A stretch of 64,000 nucleotides of DNA from Streptomyces sp. NBC_00878 (lineage in GTDB: Bacteria > Actinomycetota > Actinomycetes > Streptomycetales > Streptomycetaceae): contig NZ_JAPEOK010000001.1 of NCBI RefSeq assembly GCF_026341515.1, forward strand, positions 1,674,001 through 1,738,000, read 5' to 3'. Positions 52,284 to 60,586 of the stretch are shown piece after piece. The notes beneath the pieces were generated by a model that saw only the letters and a list, made by a program, of their open reading frames with translations, was not told the DNA's origin and ran no database searches. The position numbers were made by a program, and so were the translations under genes. Numbering within the stretch: the first letter of the stretch is position 1; each line of letters starts with the position of its first letter.

Positions 52284-53586
52284 CGGCGGCCTCCTTCTGG
52301 GCTGGCAAGTGGTGACGGACGTTGACGGGACGGACCAGCTCGTTGGCGACGAAGCCGATCACGAGCAGCCCGATCATGATGATCAGTGACACTCCGTAGA
52401 GGGACGCTCCGGATTTGCCGACCTCCTCCTGCCGGTCCGCGATCCAGTTGACGATCAGTGGTCCGAGGACTCCGGCGGTCGACCAGGCGGTGAGCAGCCG
52501 CCCGTGGATCGCGCCGACCTGGTAGGTCCCGAAGAGGTCCTTCAGATAGGCGGGGATGGTCGCGAAGCCGCCCCCGTAGAAGGAGAGGATCACCAGGGCG
52601 CAGCAGATGAACAGCGGCTTCGAGGAGTCCCCGACCCAGGCGATGAGGGCGTACATCAGCGCGCCGACACCCAGGTAGACGCGGTAGATGTTCTTGCGTC
52701 CGATCAGGTCGGACGTCGACGACCAGCCGATACGGCCCGCCATGTTCGCCGCGGACAGGAGGGCGACGAATCCGGCCGCCGCCGACACCGAGACGGGTGT
52801 GGAGGTGTCCGAGAAGAAGTCCGTGATCATCGGGGCGGCCTTCTCCAGGATGCCGATGCCCGCGGTCACGTTCATACAGAGCACCACCCACAGGCACCAG
52901 AACTGCGGCGTGCGAATGGCGCTGTTCGCGGAGACCTGTACGCCTTCGAGCGGCGCCGGACCGCCGTCGGCCGCGGTCTTCGTGGCGCGCGGTACACGGA
53001 CCAGGAACACGCCGAGGGACATGAAGACGGCGTACGTCAGCCCGTGCACGAGGAAGGCCTGCGCGATGCCGGTGTTGTCGGAGCCGAAGGACTCCAGCAT
53101 CTGCGCGGACCACGGCGAGGCGATGAGCGCGCCGCCGCCGAACCCCATGATGGCGATGCCGGTGGCCATGCCGGGCCGGTCCGGGAACCACTTGATGAGC
53201 GTGGAGACGGGCGAGATGTATCCGATGCCGAGGCCGATGCCGCCGACGAAGCCGTAGCCGAAGACGATCAGCCAGTACTGCTCGGTGACGGCGCCGAGCG
53301 CGGAGAGCAGGAAGCCCGACGAGAAGCAGATCAGGGCGACCGTCATCGCCCAGCGCGGCCCGTTGCGTTCGACGAGTGTGCCGCCGAACGCGGCGGACAG
53401 GCCGAGCATCACGATGCCGAGCTGGAAGGGCAGGGCGCTCTGGGTGCCGCTGAGGTCCAGCGCGGACTCCAGGGACGGCTTGAACACGGACCAGGCGTAG
53501 GCCTGTCCGATGGAGAGGTGGACCGACAGGGCCGCGGGCGGGACCAGCCAGCGGCTCCAGCCCGGTGGGGCTACAGGGGGACTCAT
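52255..53586 (-). CDS. OFA family MFS transporter (oxalate/formate antiporter type), second copy
   Basis: 443 residues from ATG 53586 (MSPPVAPPGWSRW); the longer open frame upstream is not convincing coding. Twelve membrane segments: HLSIGQAYAWSVFKPSLESA, the OFA loop STLIKWFPDRPGMATGIAIM, and GRIGWSSTSDLIGRKNIYRV. Differs clearly from the copy at 25916, so it is a paralogue and not a recent duplicate. A 48-residue partner gene overlaps its end. Divergent from the panE remnant and formate dehydrogenase operon; formate or oxalate are likely substrates. Confidence 0.88.
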   Translation of the reverse strand: MSPPVAPPGWSRWLVPPAALSVHLSIGQAYAWSVFKPSLESALDLSGTQSALPFQLGIVMLGLSAAFGGTLVERNGPRWAMTVALICFSSGFLLSALGAVTEQYWLIVFGYGFVGGIGLGIGYISPVSTLIKWFPDRPGMATGIAIMGFGGGALIASPWSAQMLESFGSDNTGIAQAFLVHGLTYAVFMSLGVFLVRVPRATKTAADGGPAPLEGVQVSANSAIRTPQFWCLWVVLCMNVTAGIGILEKAAPMITDFFSDTSTPVSVSAAAGFVALLSAANMAGRIGWSSTSDLIGRKNIYRVYLGVGALMYALIAWVGDSSKPLFICCALVILSFYGGGFATIPAYLKDLFGTYQVGAIHGRLLTAWSTAGVLGPLIVNWIADRQEEVGKSGASLYGVSLIIMIGLLVIGFVANELVRPVNVRHHLPAQKEAADVHERQQSA

Positions 53587-53948
53587 GATCCCGGACGATA
53601 GAAAGCGGTCGCACTGTTGGGAAGGCGGCCGCCCGAACGCGTATCCCGTATGCGGTGAGCGGTATGCCGGGCGCGACGAGCGGTCGGTTCGGGCCGACGA
53701 ACGGTCGTTCAGGCCCAACTCCATGGTTCTACCAAGGGTGTTCGGGACGCGACACACAGCGAATCCCGTGCCCGCGCAGGTCGATTCCCGGCCGCGGCCC
53801 CACGTGTCGCGGTGCCGCGCGAAAGCGTGTCGCAGGTGCTGCGCGAACTCTTGCTGCCCCAACTCCCATACTGTAGACAATATTCAGTCGACATGGTTCA
53901 ACGCTGTCAGCGTCTCCTCGGTACCCTCGACCGAACGGAGCCCCTCCC
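53587..53948. promoter_or_regulatory. Divergent promoter region between OFA transporter and panE/fdh
   Basis: 362 bases without a gene. The right end holds CATACTGTAGACAATATT (53867-53884), the most AT-rich stretch here and the candidate GntR site. The left part has GTATCCCGTATGCGG and GAGCGGTCGG/GAACGGTCG near-repeats. No further structure is evident. Confidence 0.5.
53867..53884. promoter_or_regulatory. Candidate GntR operator/promoter ahead of the panE-fdh genes
   Basis: CATACTGTAGACAATATT shares ACTGTAGAC with the site before the GntR gene and ACTGTA..CAAT with the dyad half-site at 20430. It lies 65 bases before the GTG at 53949 and 281 bases before the divergent transporter start. Confidence 0.5.
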
Positions 53949-54900
53949 GTGAAAGTGGCAGTTCTCGGCGCCGGTGCGATCGGCGCCTACGTCGGTGCCG
54001 CGCTCCATCGCGCGGGTGCCGATGTGCACCTCATCGCCCGTGGACCGCATCTGGCGGCCATGAGGCAGCACGGAGTGCGAGTGCTCAGCCCGCGCGGTGA
54101 CTTCACCGCACGGGCCCACGCCACCGACGACCCGGCCGAGGTCGGCCCGGTCGACTTCGTCTTCCTGGGCAACGACGCCTGGCTCAAACTGCTCGGCAAC
54201 ATCTCCTTCAACCGTTCTTGGGCAGTGAGCGGGAGCGAGCCCGCGCACTGGCACGCCCCGAACGGTCTTGGGCGCACTGGTCGTCCGCTTTCGCAACCGG
54301 GCGGCGACACGGATCCTGGTCCGGCCCCGGAAGGGCGGAGTCCCTCACGACCTGGCCATGTGGATGCAGCCAGAGGCGACGGGGAGGCCCCGAACCATCA
54401 CTCCGGTGGAGCAGGGGCCCCGCACGCTGGCACCACACCCGGCGTCCCAGATCGCGCTGCCCACGCTACCCCGGCCCGCACCAGACCTCGCAAGCCCGAA
54501 AGCCGACCATCACACGATCGAGCTAAACCGGCCCAACGTGCGCTCCACGGTGACCAGTTGCCACCCCATCAGCGCCCTGGCCCGCGCGACCATGCGGCAG
54601 ATGTGCCTGCACGGCGGTACGCGCCGGGTCATCGAGATCATGATGGCCGAGACGCTCGCGGTCGCCGAGGCGCTGGGCTGTGAGGTGGGCGTCTCCATCG
54701 AACGGCGGCTGGCCGGCGCGGAGCGCGTCGGCGACCACCGCACCTCGACGCCCCAGGACCTGGAGCGCGGCAAGCCGCTCGAACTCGACGTCCTGCTCGC
54801 CGCCGTCGTCGAACTCGCGGAGATCACCGACGTCCCGGTGCCCACGCTCCGCACCGTCCACGCCATCTCGGACCTCCTCGCCCTGAGGACAGCCGCATGA
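53949..54900 (+). pseudogene. Disrupted ketopantoate reductase (PanE/ApbA family)
   Basis: GTG 53949 opens a normal PanE start: VKVAVLGAGAIGAYVGAALH (NADP loop), HLIARGPHLAAMRQHGVRVL, and FVFLG. The text then jumps to NDAWLKLLGNISFN, which belongs after the middle of the protein, so roughly 130 residues are deleted. Immediately after that Asn (54212) comes 352 bases of unrelated sequence. The gene resumes in another frame at 54565 with PISALARATMRQMCLHGGTR, LGCEVGVSIERRLAGAERVG and DVPVPTLRTVHAISDLLALR. Deletion plus insertion plus frameshift make it non-functional. The family reduces 2-keto acids with NADPH. Confidence 0.8.
54213..54564. other. 352-base insert splitting the panE remnant
   Basis: Foreign sequence placed exactly between the codons for Asn and Pro of the conserved NISFN-PISAL motif. 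Its left end has GTTCTTGGGC, with a near copy GGTCTTGGGC about 55 bases on. I see no terminal inverted repeats or target duplication. A plus frame (RFRNRAATRILVRPRKGGVP, HPASQIALPTLPRPAPDLAS) has coding character, but I do not recognise it. Confidence 0.55.
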
Positions 54901-54958
54901 GGACCCGCCGCATGAGGACAGCCATGAGCACCCGCATGAGGACCGTGAGGACCACCGC

Positions 54959-56884
54959 ATGAGGAAGCGCGACCGAACTCCCAAGATCTACAACCGACTT
55001 GAGTACCCACTGGTCCGTGACTCCCGCGACGAACCCTTCCGGAGGGCGAGTTGGGACGAGGCCCTGGACCGTGCCGCCCGCGGCCTGGGCGCGGCACGCG
55101 ACGCGTTCGGCATGTTCTCCTGCGCCCGCGCGACCAACGAGATGAACTACGTGGCGCAGAAGTTCGCCCGCGTGGTCATGGGCACCAACAACGTCGACTC
55201 CTGCAACCGGACCTGCCACGCGCCCAGCGTGGCGGGCCTGTCGGCCGCCTTCGGCTCGGGCGGCGGGACCTCCTCGTACACGGAGGTCGAGCACACCGAC
55301 CTCATCGTGATGTGGGGTTCCAACGCCCGTTTCGCGCACCCGATCTTCTTCCAGCACGTCCTGAAGGGGATCAGGAACGGCGCCCGGATGTACGCGGTCG
55401 ACCCGCGCCGCACGTCCACGGCCGAGTGGGCGGAGAGCTGGCTCGGGCTGAACGTCGGCACGGACATCCCGATGGCGCACGCGATCGGCCGCGAGATCAT
55501 CCGGGCGGGGCTGGCCAACGACGCGTTCATCGAGCGGGCGACCACCGGCTTCGAGGAGTACCGGCGGCTCGTCGAGCCCTGGACGCTGTCCCTCGCCGAG
55601 AAGGTGACGGGCGTACCGGCCGCCGCGATACGGGAGTTGGCGCACGCCTACGCCCGCGCCGAGCGCGCCCAGCTGTGCTGGACGCTCGGCATCACCGAGC
55701 ACCACAACGGCACGGACAACGTCCGCGCGCTCATCAATCTGTCGCTCCTGACGGGCCATGTGGGGCGGTTCGGCTCGGGGTTGCAGCCCCTGCGCGGGCA
55801 GAACAACGTGCAGGGCGGCGGCGACATGGGCGCCATCCCGAACCGGCTGCCCGGCTTCCAGGACATCCTCGACCCGGACACCCGGCTGAAGTTCGAGTCC
55901 GCCTGGGACACCGTCATCCAGCCCCACTACGGGATGAACCTGACCGAGATGTTCGAGGCCATGGAGGAGGGCACGCTCAAGGCCGTCTACTGCATCGGCG
56001 AGAACCCGGCGCAGTCGGAGGCCGACAGCGAGCAGGCGGTACGGCGCATGCGGGCCCTCGACTTCCTCGTCGTCCAGGACATCTTCCTGACGAAGACGGC
56101 CGAGCTCGCGGACGTCGTCCTGCCCGCGACGGCCGGCTGGGCCGAGACCGAGGGCACGACGACCAACAGCGAGCGGCGGGTTCAGCGGGTGCGGCGTGCG
56201 GTCGTCCCGCCCGGTGAGGCCCGCGAGGACATTGACATCCTCTGCGACCTCGCCTCCCGACTGGGCCACGAGTGGAAGTACGCGGATTCCGAGGCCGTCT
56301 GGAACGAGCTGCGGTCGGTGTCCCCGGACCACTTCGGGATGACGTACGAGCGGCTGGAGGAGCACCAGGGCATCCAGTGGCCGTGCCCGGAGACGGACCG
56401 GCTCGAACCGACCTATCTGCACGGGCGGTTGTGGGCCGCCGACCGGGCCGAGCGCGGCCGGCTCGCGCCCTTCGGGCTGGTCCAGCACGACCCGCCGGTC
56501 GACCTGACGGACGAGGAGTACCCGATCCGGCTGACCACCGGGCGGCGGCTCGACTCGTACAACACCGGGGTGCAGAGCGGCGGTTTCGCCTCGCCGCTGC
56601 GGCGCGGGGAGTACGTCGAGCTGTGCCCGGAGGACGCGGAGCGCTACGGCGTGGTGGTCGGTGAGGAGGTCCAGGTCTCCTCGCGGCGCGGGGCGGTGGT
56701 GGCGCCGGTGTGGATCGACCCGGCGCTGCGGCCCGGGCTCGCGTTCATGACCATGCACTTTCCCGACGAGGTGGACACCAACCAGCTGACGATCGAGGCC
56801 AATTGCCCGATCGCGGGGACGGCGGAGTTCAAGGCGTCGGCGATCCGGATCGACAAGCTGCCGGTAGCGATTCAAGTGAGGTGA
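54959..56884 (+). CDS. Formate dehydrogenase catalytic (molybdopterin) subunit, lacking its N-terminal Fe-S part
   Basis: 641 residues from ATG 54959. It begins directly with PLVRDSRDEPFRRASWDEAL, whereas FdsA/FdhF-type enzymes have a [4Fe-4S] domain before this. Molybdenum ligand Cys 86 and His 87 lie in NNVDSCNRTCHAPSVAGL. Other core motifs are IVMWGSNARFAHPIFFQHVL, LLTGHVGRFGSGLQPLRGQN and the C-terminal molydopterin-binding LTTGRRLDSYNTGVQSGGFA. The missing Fe4S4 domain is found at the C-terminus of the gene at 58719, so the alpha subunit is split in two. Oxidises formate to CO2. Confidence 0.9.
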   Translation: MRKRDRTPKIYNRLEYPLVRDSRDEPFRRASWDEALDRAARGLGAARDAFGMFSCARATNEMNYVAQKFARVVMGTNNVDSCNRTCHAPSVAGLSAAFGSGGGTSSYTEVEHTDLIVMWGSNARFAHPIFFQHVLKGIRNGARMYAVDPRRTSTAEWAESWLGLNVGTDIPMAHAIGREIIRAGLANDAFIERATTGFEEYRRLVEPWTLSLAEKVTGVPAAAIRELAHAYARAERAQLCWTLGITEHHNGTDNVRALINLSLLTGHVGRFGSGLQPLRGQNNVQGGGDMGAIPNRLPGFQDILDPDTRLKFESAWDTVIQPHYGMNLTEMFEAMEEGTLKAVYCIGENPAQSEADSEQAVRRMRALDFLVVQDIFLTKTAELADVVLPATAGWAETEGTTTNSERRVQRVRRAVVPPGEAREDIDILCDLASRLGHEWKYADSEAVWNELRSVSPDHFGMTYERLEEHQGIQWPCPETDRLEPTYLHGRLWAADRAERGRLAPFGLVQHDPPVDLTDEEYPIRLTTGRRLDSYNTGVQSGGFASPLRRGEYVELCPEDAERYGVVVGEEVQVSSRRGAVVAPVWIDPALRPGLAFMTMHFPDEVDTNQLTIEANCPIAGTAEFKASAIRIDKLPVAIQVR

Positions 56885-56889
56885 CGTAA

Positions 56890-58722
56890 GTGGACCTGCG
56901 CTTCGGTGACAGCAAGCCGACGGACGAGGAGCGGGCGGCGGTCGACGCGCTGCTCGGTCCTCCGGAGTCTTCGTGGGAGGGCGCCGACCGTTCCGACGCC
57001 GACCTGAGGTGGGCACGCGGCGGGCGGGCGGCCCGGGAACGCCGTGACCTGCTGTTGCCGGGGCTGCACGCCGTCAACGACCGGATCGGCTGGATCAGCG
57101 AGGGCGCCCTCGACTACCTCTGCCGACGGCTGACCGTGCCGCCGGCGGAGGCGTACGGGGTCGCCACCTTCTACGCGATGTTCTCGGTGAAGCCGCGGCC
57201 CGCGACGGTCCTGCACGTGTGCACGGACCTCGCGTGCGCGGCGGCCGGGGCATCGGAGCTGTGCGCGGGCGTCGAGGCCCGGCTCGGCCGCGGCAGCGGT
57301 GTCGGCGTCGAGCGCAGCCCCTGCCTGGGCCTGTGCGAGCGGGCTCCGGCCGCGCTGGCGATCAGGGCCGGGGATCCGGTGCGTACGGCCGTGTCGGCGC
57401 CCGCGACGGTCGAGCGGGCCGTGCTCGCGGCGAGCGCGCCCGACTCGGCGCCCGAGGAGCCTCCGGCGGCCCTGGCGGTACCGCAGACGGCCCAGGCGGG
57501 CCGTGAGGAGCTCGTGCTGCTGAGCCGCGTCGGTGTGGTCGACCCGGCCTCGCTGGACGACTACCGGGCGCGCGGCGGCTACACGGCCCTGCGGCAGGCC
57601 TTCGCGATCGGCCCCGCCGGGGTCATCCGCGAGGTGACCGACGCGGGCCTGGTCGGGCGTGGCGGCGCCGCCTTCCCCACCGGCCGCAAATGGCAGGCCA
57701 CGGCGTCGGGGCCCGACCATCCGCACTACCTCGTCTGCAACGCCGACGAGTCCGAGCCGGGCACCTTCAAGGACCGCGTGGTCATGGAGGGCGACCCGTA
57801 CTCGCTCGTGGAGGCGATGACGATCGCGGGGTACGCGGTCGGGGCGCACAAGGGCTACCTGTATCTGCGCGGCGAGTACCCGCGGGCGCTGGAACGCATG
57901 GAGCACGCCATCGGGCAGGCACGCGCGCGCGGGCTGCTCGGCGACGACGTCCTCGGCCAGGGGTACGCCTTCGACATCGAGATCCGGCGCGGCGCGGGCG
58001 CGTACATCTGCGGCGAGGAGACCGCCCTCTTCAACTCGATAGAGGGGTACAGAGGAGAGCCGCGGTCGAAACCGCCCTTCCCCGTAGAGAAGGGTTTGTT
58101 CGGCAAACCCACTGCCGAGAACAACGTCGAGACGCTGGTCAACGTGCTGCCCATCCTCACGATGGGGGCGCAGGCGTACGCCGCGATCGGCACCGGCAAG
58201 TCCACCGGACCGAAGCTGTTCTGCGTGTCGGGCAGCGTGGACCGGCCCGGCATCTACGAGCTGCCGTTCGGCGCGACGCTCGGCGAACTGCTGGACCTCG
58301 CGGGCGTACGTAAACGTTTGCGCGCGGTGCTGCTCGGCGGCGCGGCCGGTGGTTTCGTACGGCCCGACGAGCTGGACATCCCGCTCACCTTCGAGGGCAC
58401 GCGGGAGGCGGGCACGACGCTCGGTTCCGGGGTCGTGCTGGCCTTCGACGACGCCGTTCCGCTGCCGCGTCTGCTGCTGCGGATCGCCGAGTTCTTCCGC
58501 GACGAGTCCTGCGGACAGTGCGTGCCGTGCCGGGTCGGGACCGTGCGCCAGGAGGAGGCGCTGCACCGCATCGTCGAGCGGACGGGCGCGGACGCGGCGT
58601 CCGACATCGCCCTGCTGCGCGAGGTGGGCCGTGCCATGAAGGACGCCTCGATCTGCGGTCTCGGGCAGACCGCGTGGAACGCCGTGGAATCCGCCATCGA
58701 CCGTCTGGGGGCGTACGAATGA
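56890..58722 (+). CDS. NADH-oxidoreductase subunit of formate dehydrogenase, fused NuoE+NuoF type
   Basis: 610 residues from GTG 56890, preceded by GAGGTGACG. Residues about 1-175 are a NuoE/FdsG-like thioredoxin-fold [2Fe-2S] protein (AYGVATFYAMFSVKPRPATV, CTDLAC, SPCLGLC). Residues about 200-610 are NuoF/FdsB: GRGGAAFPTGRKWQA (NADH/FMN glycine loop), CNADESEPGTFKDRVVMEGD, GAYICGEETALFNSIEGYRG and the [4Fe-4S] ligands SCGQCVPCRVG with a distal CGLGQ. The two polypeptides of FdsGB are one chain here. It passes electrons from formate to NAD. Coupled to the next gene by ATGA. Confidence 0.9.
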   Translation: MDLRFGDSKPTDEERAAVDALLGPPESSWEGADRSDADLRWARGGRAARERRDLLLPGLHAVNDRIGWISEGALDYLCRRLTVPPAEAYGVATFYAMFSVKPRPATVLHVCTDLACAAAGASELCAGVEARLGRGSGVGVERSPCLGLCERAPAALAIRAGDPVRTAVSAPATVERAVLAASAPDSAPEEPPAALAVPQTAQAGREELVLLSRVGVVDPASLDDYRARGGYTALRQAFAIGPAGVIREVTDAGLVGRGGAAFPTGRKWQATASGPDHPHYLVCNADESEPGTFKDRVVMEGDPYSLVEAMTIAGYAVGAHKGYLYLRGEYPRALERMEHAIGQARARGLLGDDVLGQGYAFDIEIRRGAGAYICGEETALFNSIEGYRGEPRSKPPFPVEKGLFGKPTAENNVETLVNVLPILTMGAQAYAAIGTGKSTGPKLFCVSGSVDRPGIYELPFGATLGELLDLAGVRKRLRAVLLGGAAGGFVRPDELDIPLTFEGTREAGTTLGSGVVLAFDDAVPLPRLLLRIAEFFRDESCGQCVPCRVGTVRQEEALHRIVERTGADAASDIALLREVGRAMKDASICGLGQTAWNAVESAIDRLGAYE

Positions 58723-59579
58723 CCTTGATACCGCTGGGGATCCCCCGCCGTCTGCTGGAGTTCACGATCGACGGTGAGCCCGTGCGGGCCCCGGAGGGGT
58801 CGACGATCCTCGACGCCTGCCGATCGGTGGGCAAGGACGTCCCGACCCTCTGCCAGGGCGACACGCTCGCCCCCAAGAACGCCTGCCGCGTCTGCGTCGT
58901 CGAGGTCGAGGGCTCGCGCACCCTCGCCCCGGCGTGCTCCCGCAAGGCCGAGGCGGGCATGCGGGTGCGGACGGACACCGAGCGCGCCCGGCACAGCCGC
59001 AAGATCGTCCTCGAACTCCTCGCGTCCTCGGTCGACCTGTCGACCACACCGGAGGTCGCCGGGTGGCTCAAGGAGTACGAGGCGAAGCCCGACCGCTTCG
59101 GCCCGGACGCGGCCCGTCTCGACGAGGAGCCGAAGGTCGACAACGACCTGTACGTGCGCGACTACGACAAGTGCATCCTCTGCTACAAGTGCGTGGACGC
59201 CTGCGGCGACCAGTGGCAGAACACCTTCGCGATCTCGGTCACCGGGCGCGGCTTCGACGCCCGGATCGCCGTCGAGCACGACGCGCCGCTCACCGATTCG
59301 GCATGCGTGTACTGCGGCAACTGCATCGAGGTGTGCCCGACGGGCGCGCTGTCGTTCAAGTCGGAGTTCGACATGCGGGCGGCGGGTACGTGGGACGAGC
59401 CGGCGCAGACCGCGACGACCACGGTGTGCGCGTACTGCGGAGTGGGCTGCAATCTCACCCTGCACGTGCAGGACAATGAGATCGTGAAGGTCACCTCGCC
59501 GCACGACAACCCGGTGACCCAGGGCAACCTCTGCATCAAGGGCCGCTTCGGCTACCAGCACGTACAGAACCGGGACTGA
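58719..59579 (+). CDS. Fe-S N-terminal half of formate dehydrogenase alpha subunit
   Basis: 286 residues from ATG 58719 (ATGA overlap). Domain order: [2Fe-2S] ferredoxin (FTIDGEPVRAPEGSTILDAC, LCQGDTLAPKNACRVCVVEV, ACSRK); the His/Cys [4Fe-4S] helix region (ARHSRKIVLELL); two [4Fe-4S] motifs (CILCYKCVDACG and CVYCGNCIEVCPTGAL); and finally the Fe4S4 motif CAYCGVGCNLTLHVQD with GNLCIKGRFGYQHVQNRD. In FdsA these precede the molybdopterin domain on the same chain. The chain here stops exactly where the gene at 54959 would continue. The two halves should assemble into one catalytic subunit. Confidence 0.9.
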   Translation: MTLIPLGIPRRLLEFTIDGEPVRAPEGSTILDACRSVGKDVPTLCQGDTLAPKNACRVCVVEVEGSRTLAPACSRKAEAGMRVRTDTERARHSRKIVLELLASSVDLSTTPEVAGWLKEYEAKPDRFGPDAARLDEEPKVDNDLYVRDYDKCILCYKCVDACGDQWQNTFAISVTGRGFDARIAVEHDAPLTDSACVYCGNCIEVCPTGALSFKSEFDMRAAGTWDEPAQTATTTVCAYCGVGCNLTLHVQDNEIVKVTSPHDNPVTQGNLCIKGRFGYQHVQNRD

Positions 59580-59586
59580 TCAGGAC

Positions 59587-60450
59587 ATGGGACGAGTCAC
59601 GGAACGACGCAAGGTGATCCGCATCCGGGACGGGGCGGTCTCCACCCGCCCGGACACGCTCGTCGCCGAGGAGCCACTGGAGATCCGCCTCAACGGCAAA
59701 CCCCTCGCGATCACGATGCGCACCCCGGGCGACGACTTCGCGCTCGCGGCGGGCTTCCTGGTCAGCGAGGGGGTGCTGGGCGCGGCCGACGAGCTGCAGA
59801 ACATCGTCTACTGCGCGGGTGCGACGGTGGACGGTTCGAACACGTACAACATCGTCGACGTGCGGACCGCGCCCGGCGTCGTCATCCCCGACATCACGCT
59901 CGAACGCAACGTGTACACGACCTCGTCCTGCGGCCTGTGCGGCAAGGCGAGCCTGGACGCGGTCCGTACGACCGCCCGCTGGTCGATCGACGACACGGCG
60001 GGCGACACGGCTCCCCCGGTGCGGCTCGAACCCGAACTGCTCGCGAGCCTCCCCGACCGGCTGCGCGCGGCGCAGCGCGTGTTCGACCGGACCGGGGGTC
60101 TGCACGCGGCGGCGCTGTTCACGGAGGACGGCGAACTCGTCGACATCCGGGAGGACGTGGGCCGGCACAACGCGGTCGACAAGCTGGTCGGGCGCGCCCT
60201 CCAGAACGGCTCGCTGCCGCTCTCCCGCACGGTCCTGCTGGTCTCGGGCCGGGCCTCCTTCGAGCTGGCGCAGAAGGCCGTGATGGCGGGCATCCCGGTC
60301 CTCGCGGCGGTCTCGGCGCCGTCCTCGCTGGCGGTGGACCTGGCCGCCGAGTCGAACCTGACACTGGTCGGCTTCCTGCGGGGCACCTCCATGAACGTGT
60401 ACGCGGGCGAGCACCGCATCGCCCTGCGGGCCGCGGCCGCCCAGGGCTGA
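59587..60450 (+). CDS. fdhD: Formate dehydrogenase accessory sulfurtransferase FdhD
   Basis: 287 residues from ATG 59587, seven bases after the preceding stop. Cys 115 and Cys 118 in TSSCGLCGKASLD are the sulfur-carrying pair. RTPGDDFALAAGFLVSEGVL, GLHAAALFTEDGELVDIRED and VGRHNAVDKLVG are conserved. Transfers sulfur from a cysteine desulfurase to the molybdenum cofactor, which the formate dehydrogenase needs for activity. Its place at the end of the operon supports the formate dehydrogenase assignment. Confidence 0.95.
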   Translation: MGRVTERRKVIRIRDGAVSTRPDTLVAEEPLEIRLNGKPLAITMRTPGDDFALAAGFLVSEGVLGAADELQNIVYCAGATVDGSNTYNIVDVRTAPGVVIPDITLERNVYTTSSCGLCGKASLDAVRTTARWSIDDTAGDTAPPVRLEPELLASLPDRLRAAQRVFDRTGGLHAAALFTEDGELVDIREDVGRHNAVDKLVGRALQNGSLPLSRTVLLVSGRASFELAQKAVMAGIPVLAAVSAPSSLAVDLAAESNLTLVGFLRGTSMNVYAGEHRIALRAAAAQG

Positions 60451-60586
60451 CCGGTCTCCCCGCTGCACGGCGGCGGGGCCCCCATCCGGCGGGGAGCGCC
60501 CCCTGCGCCGGAGTGGGCCCCGTCTCAGGGGAACCCTGGGACCTCAGGGGAACCCTGAAGCCGACCGCACGCCCGATGCACGGGGC

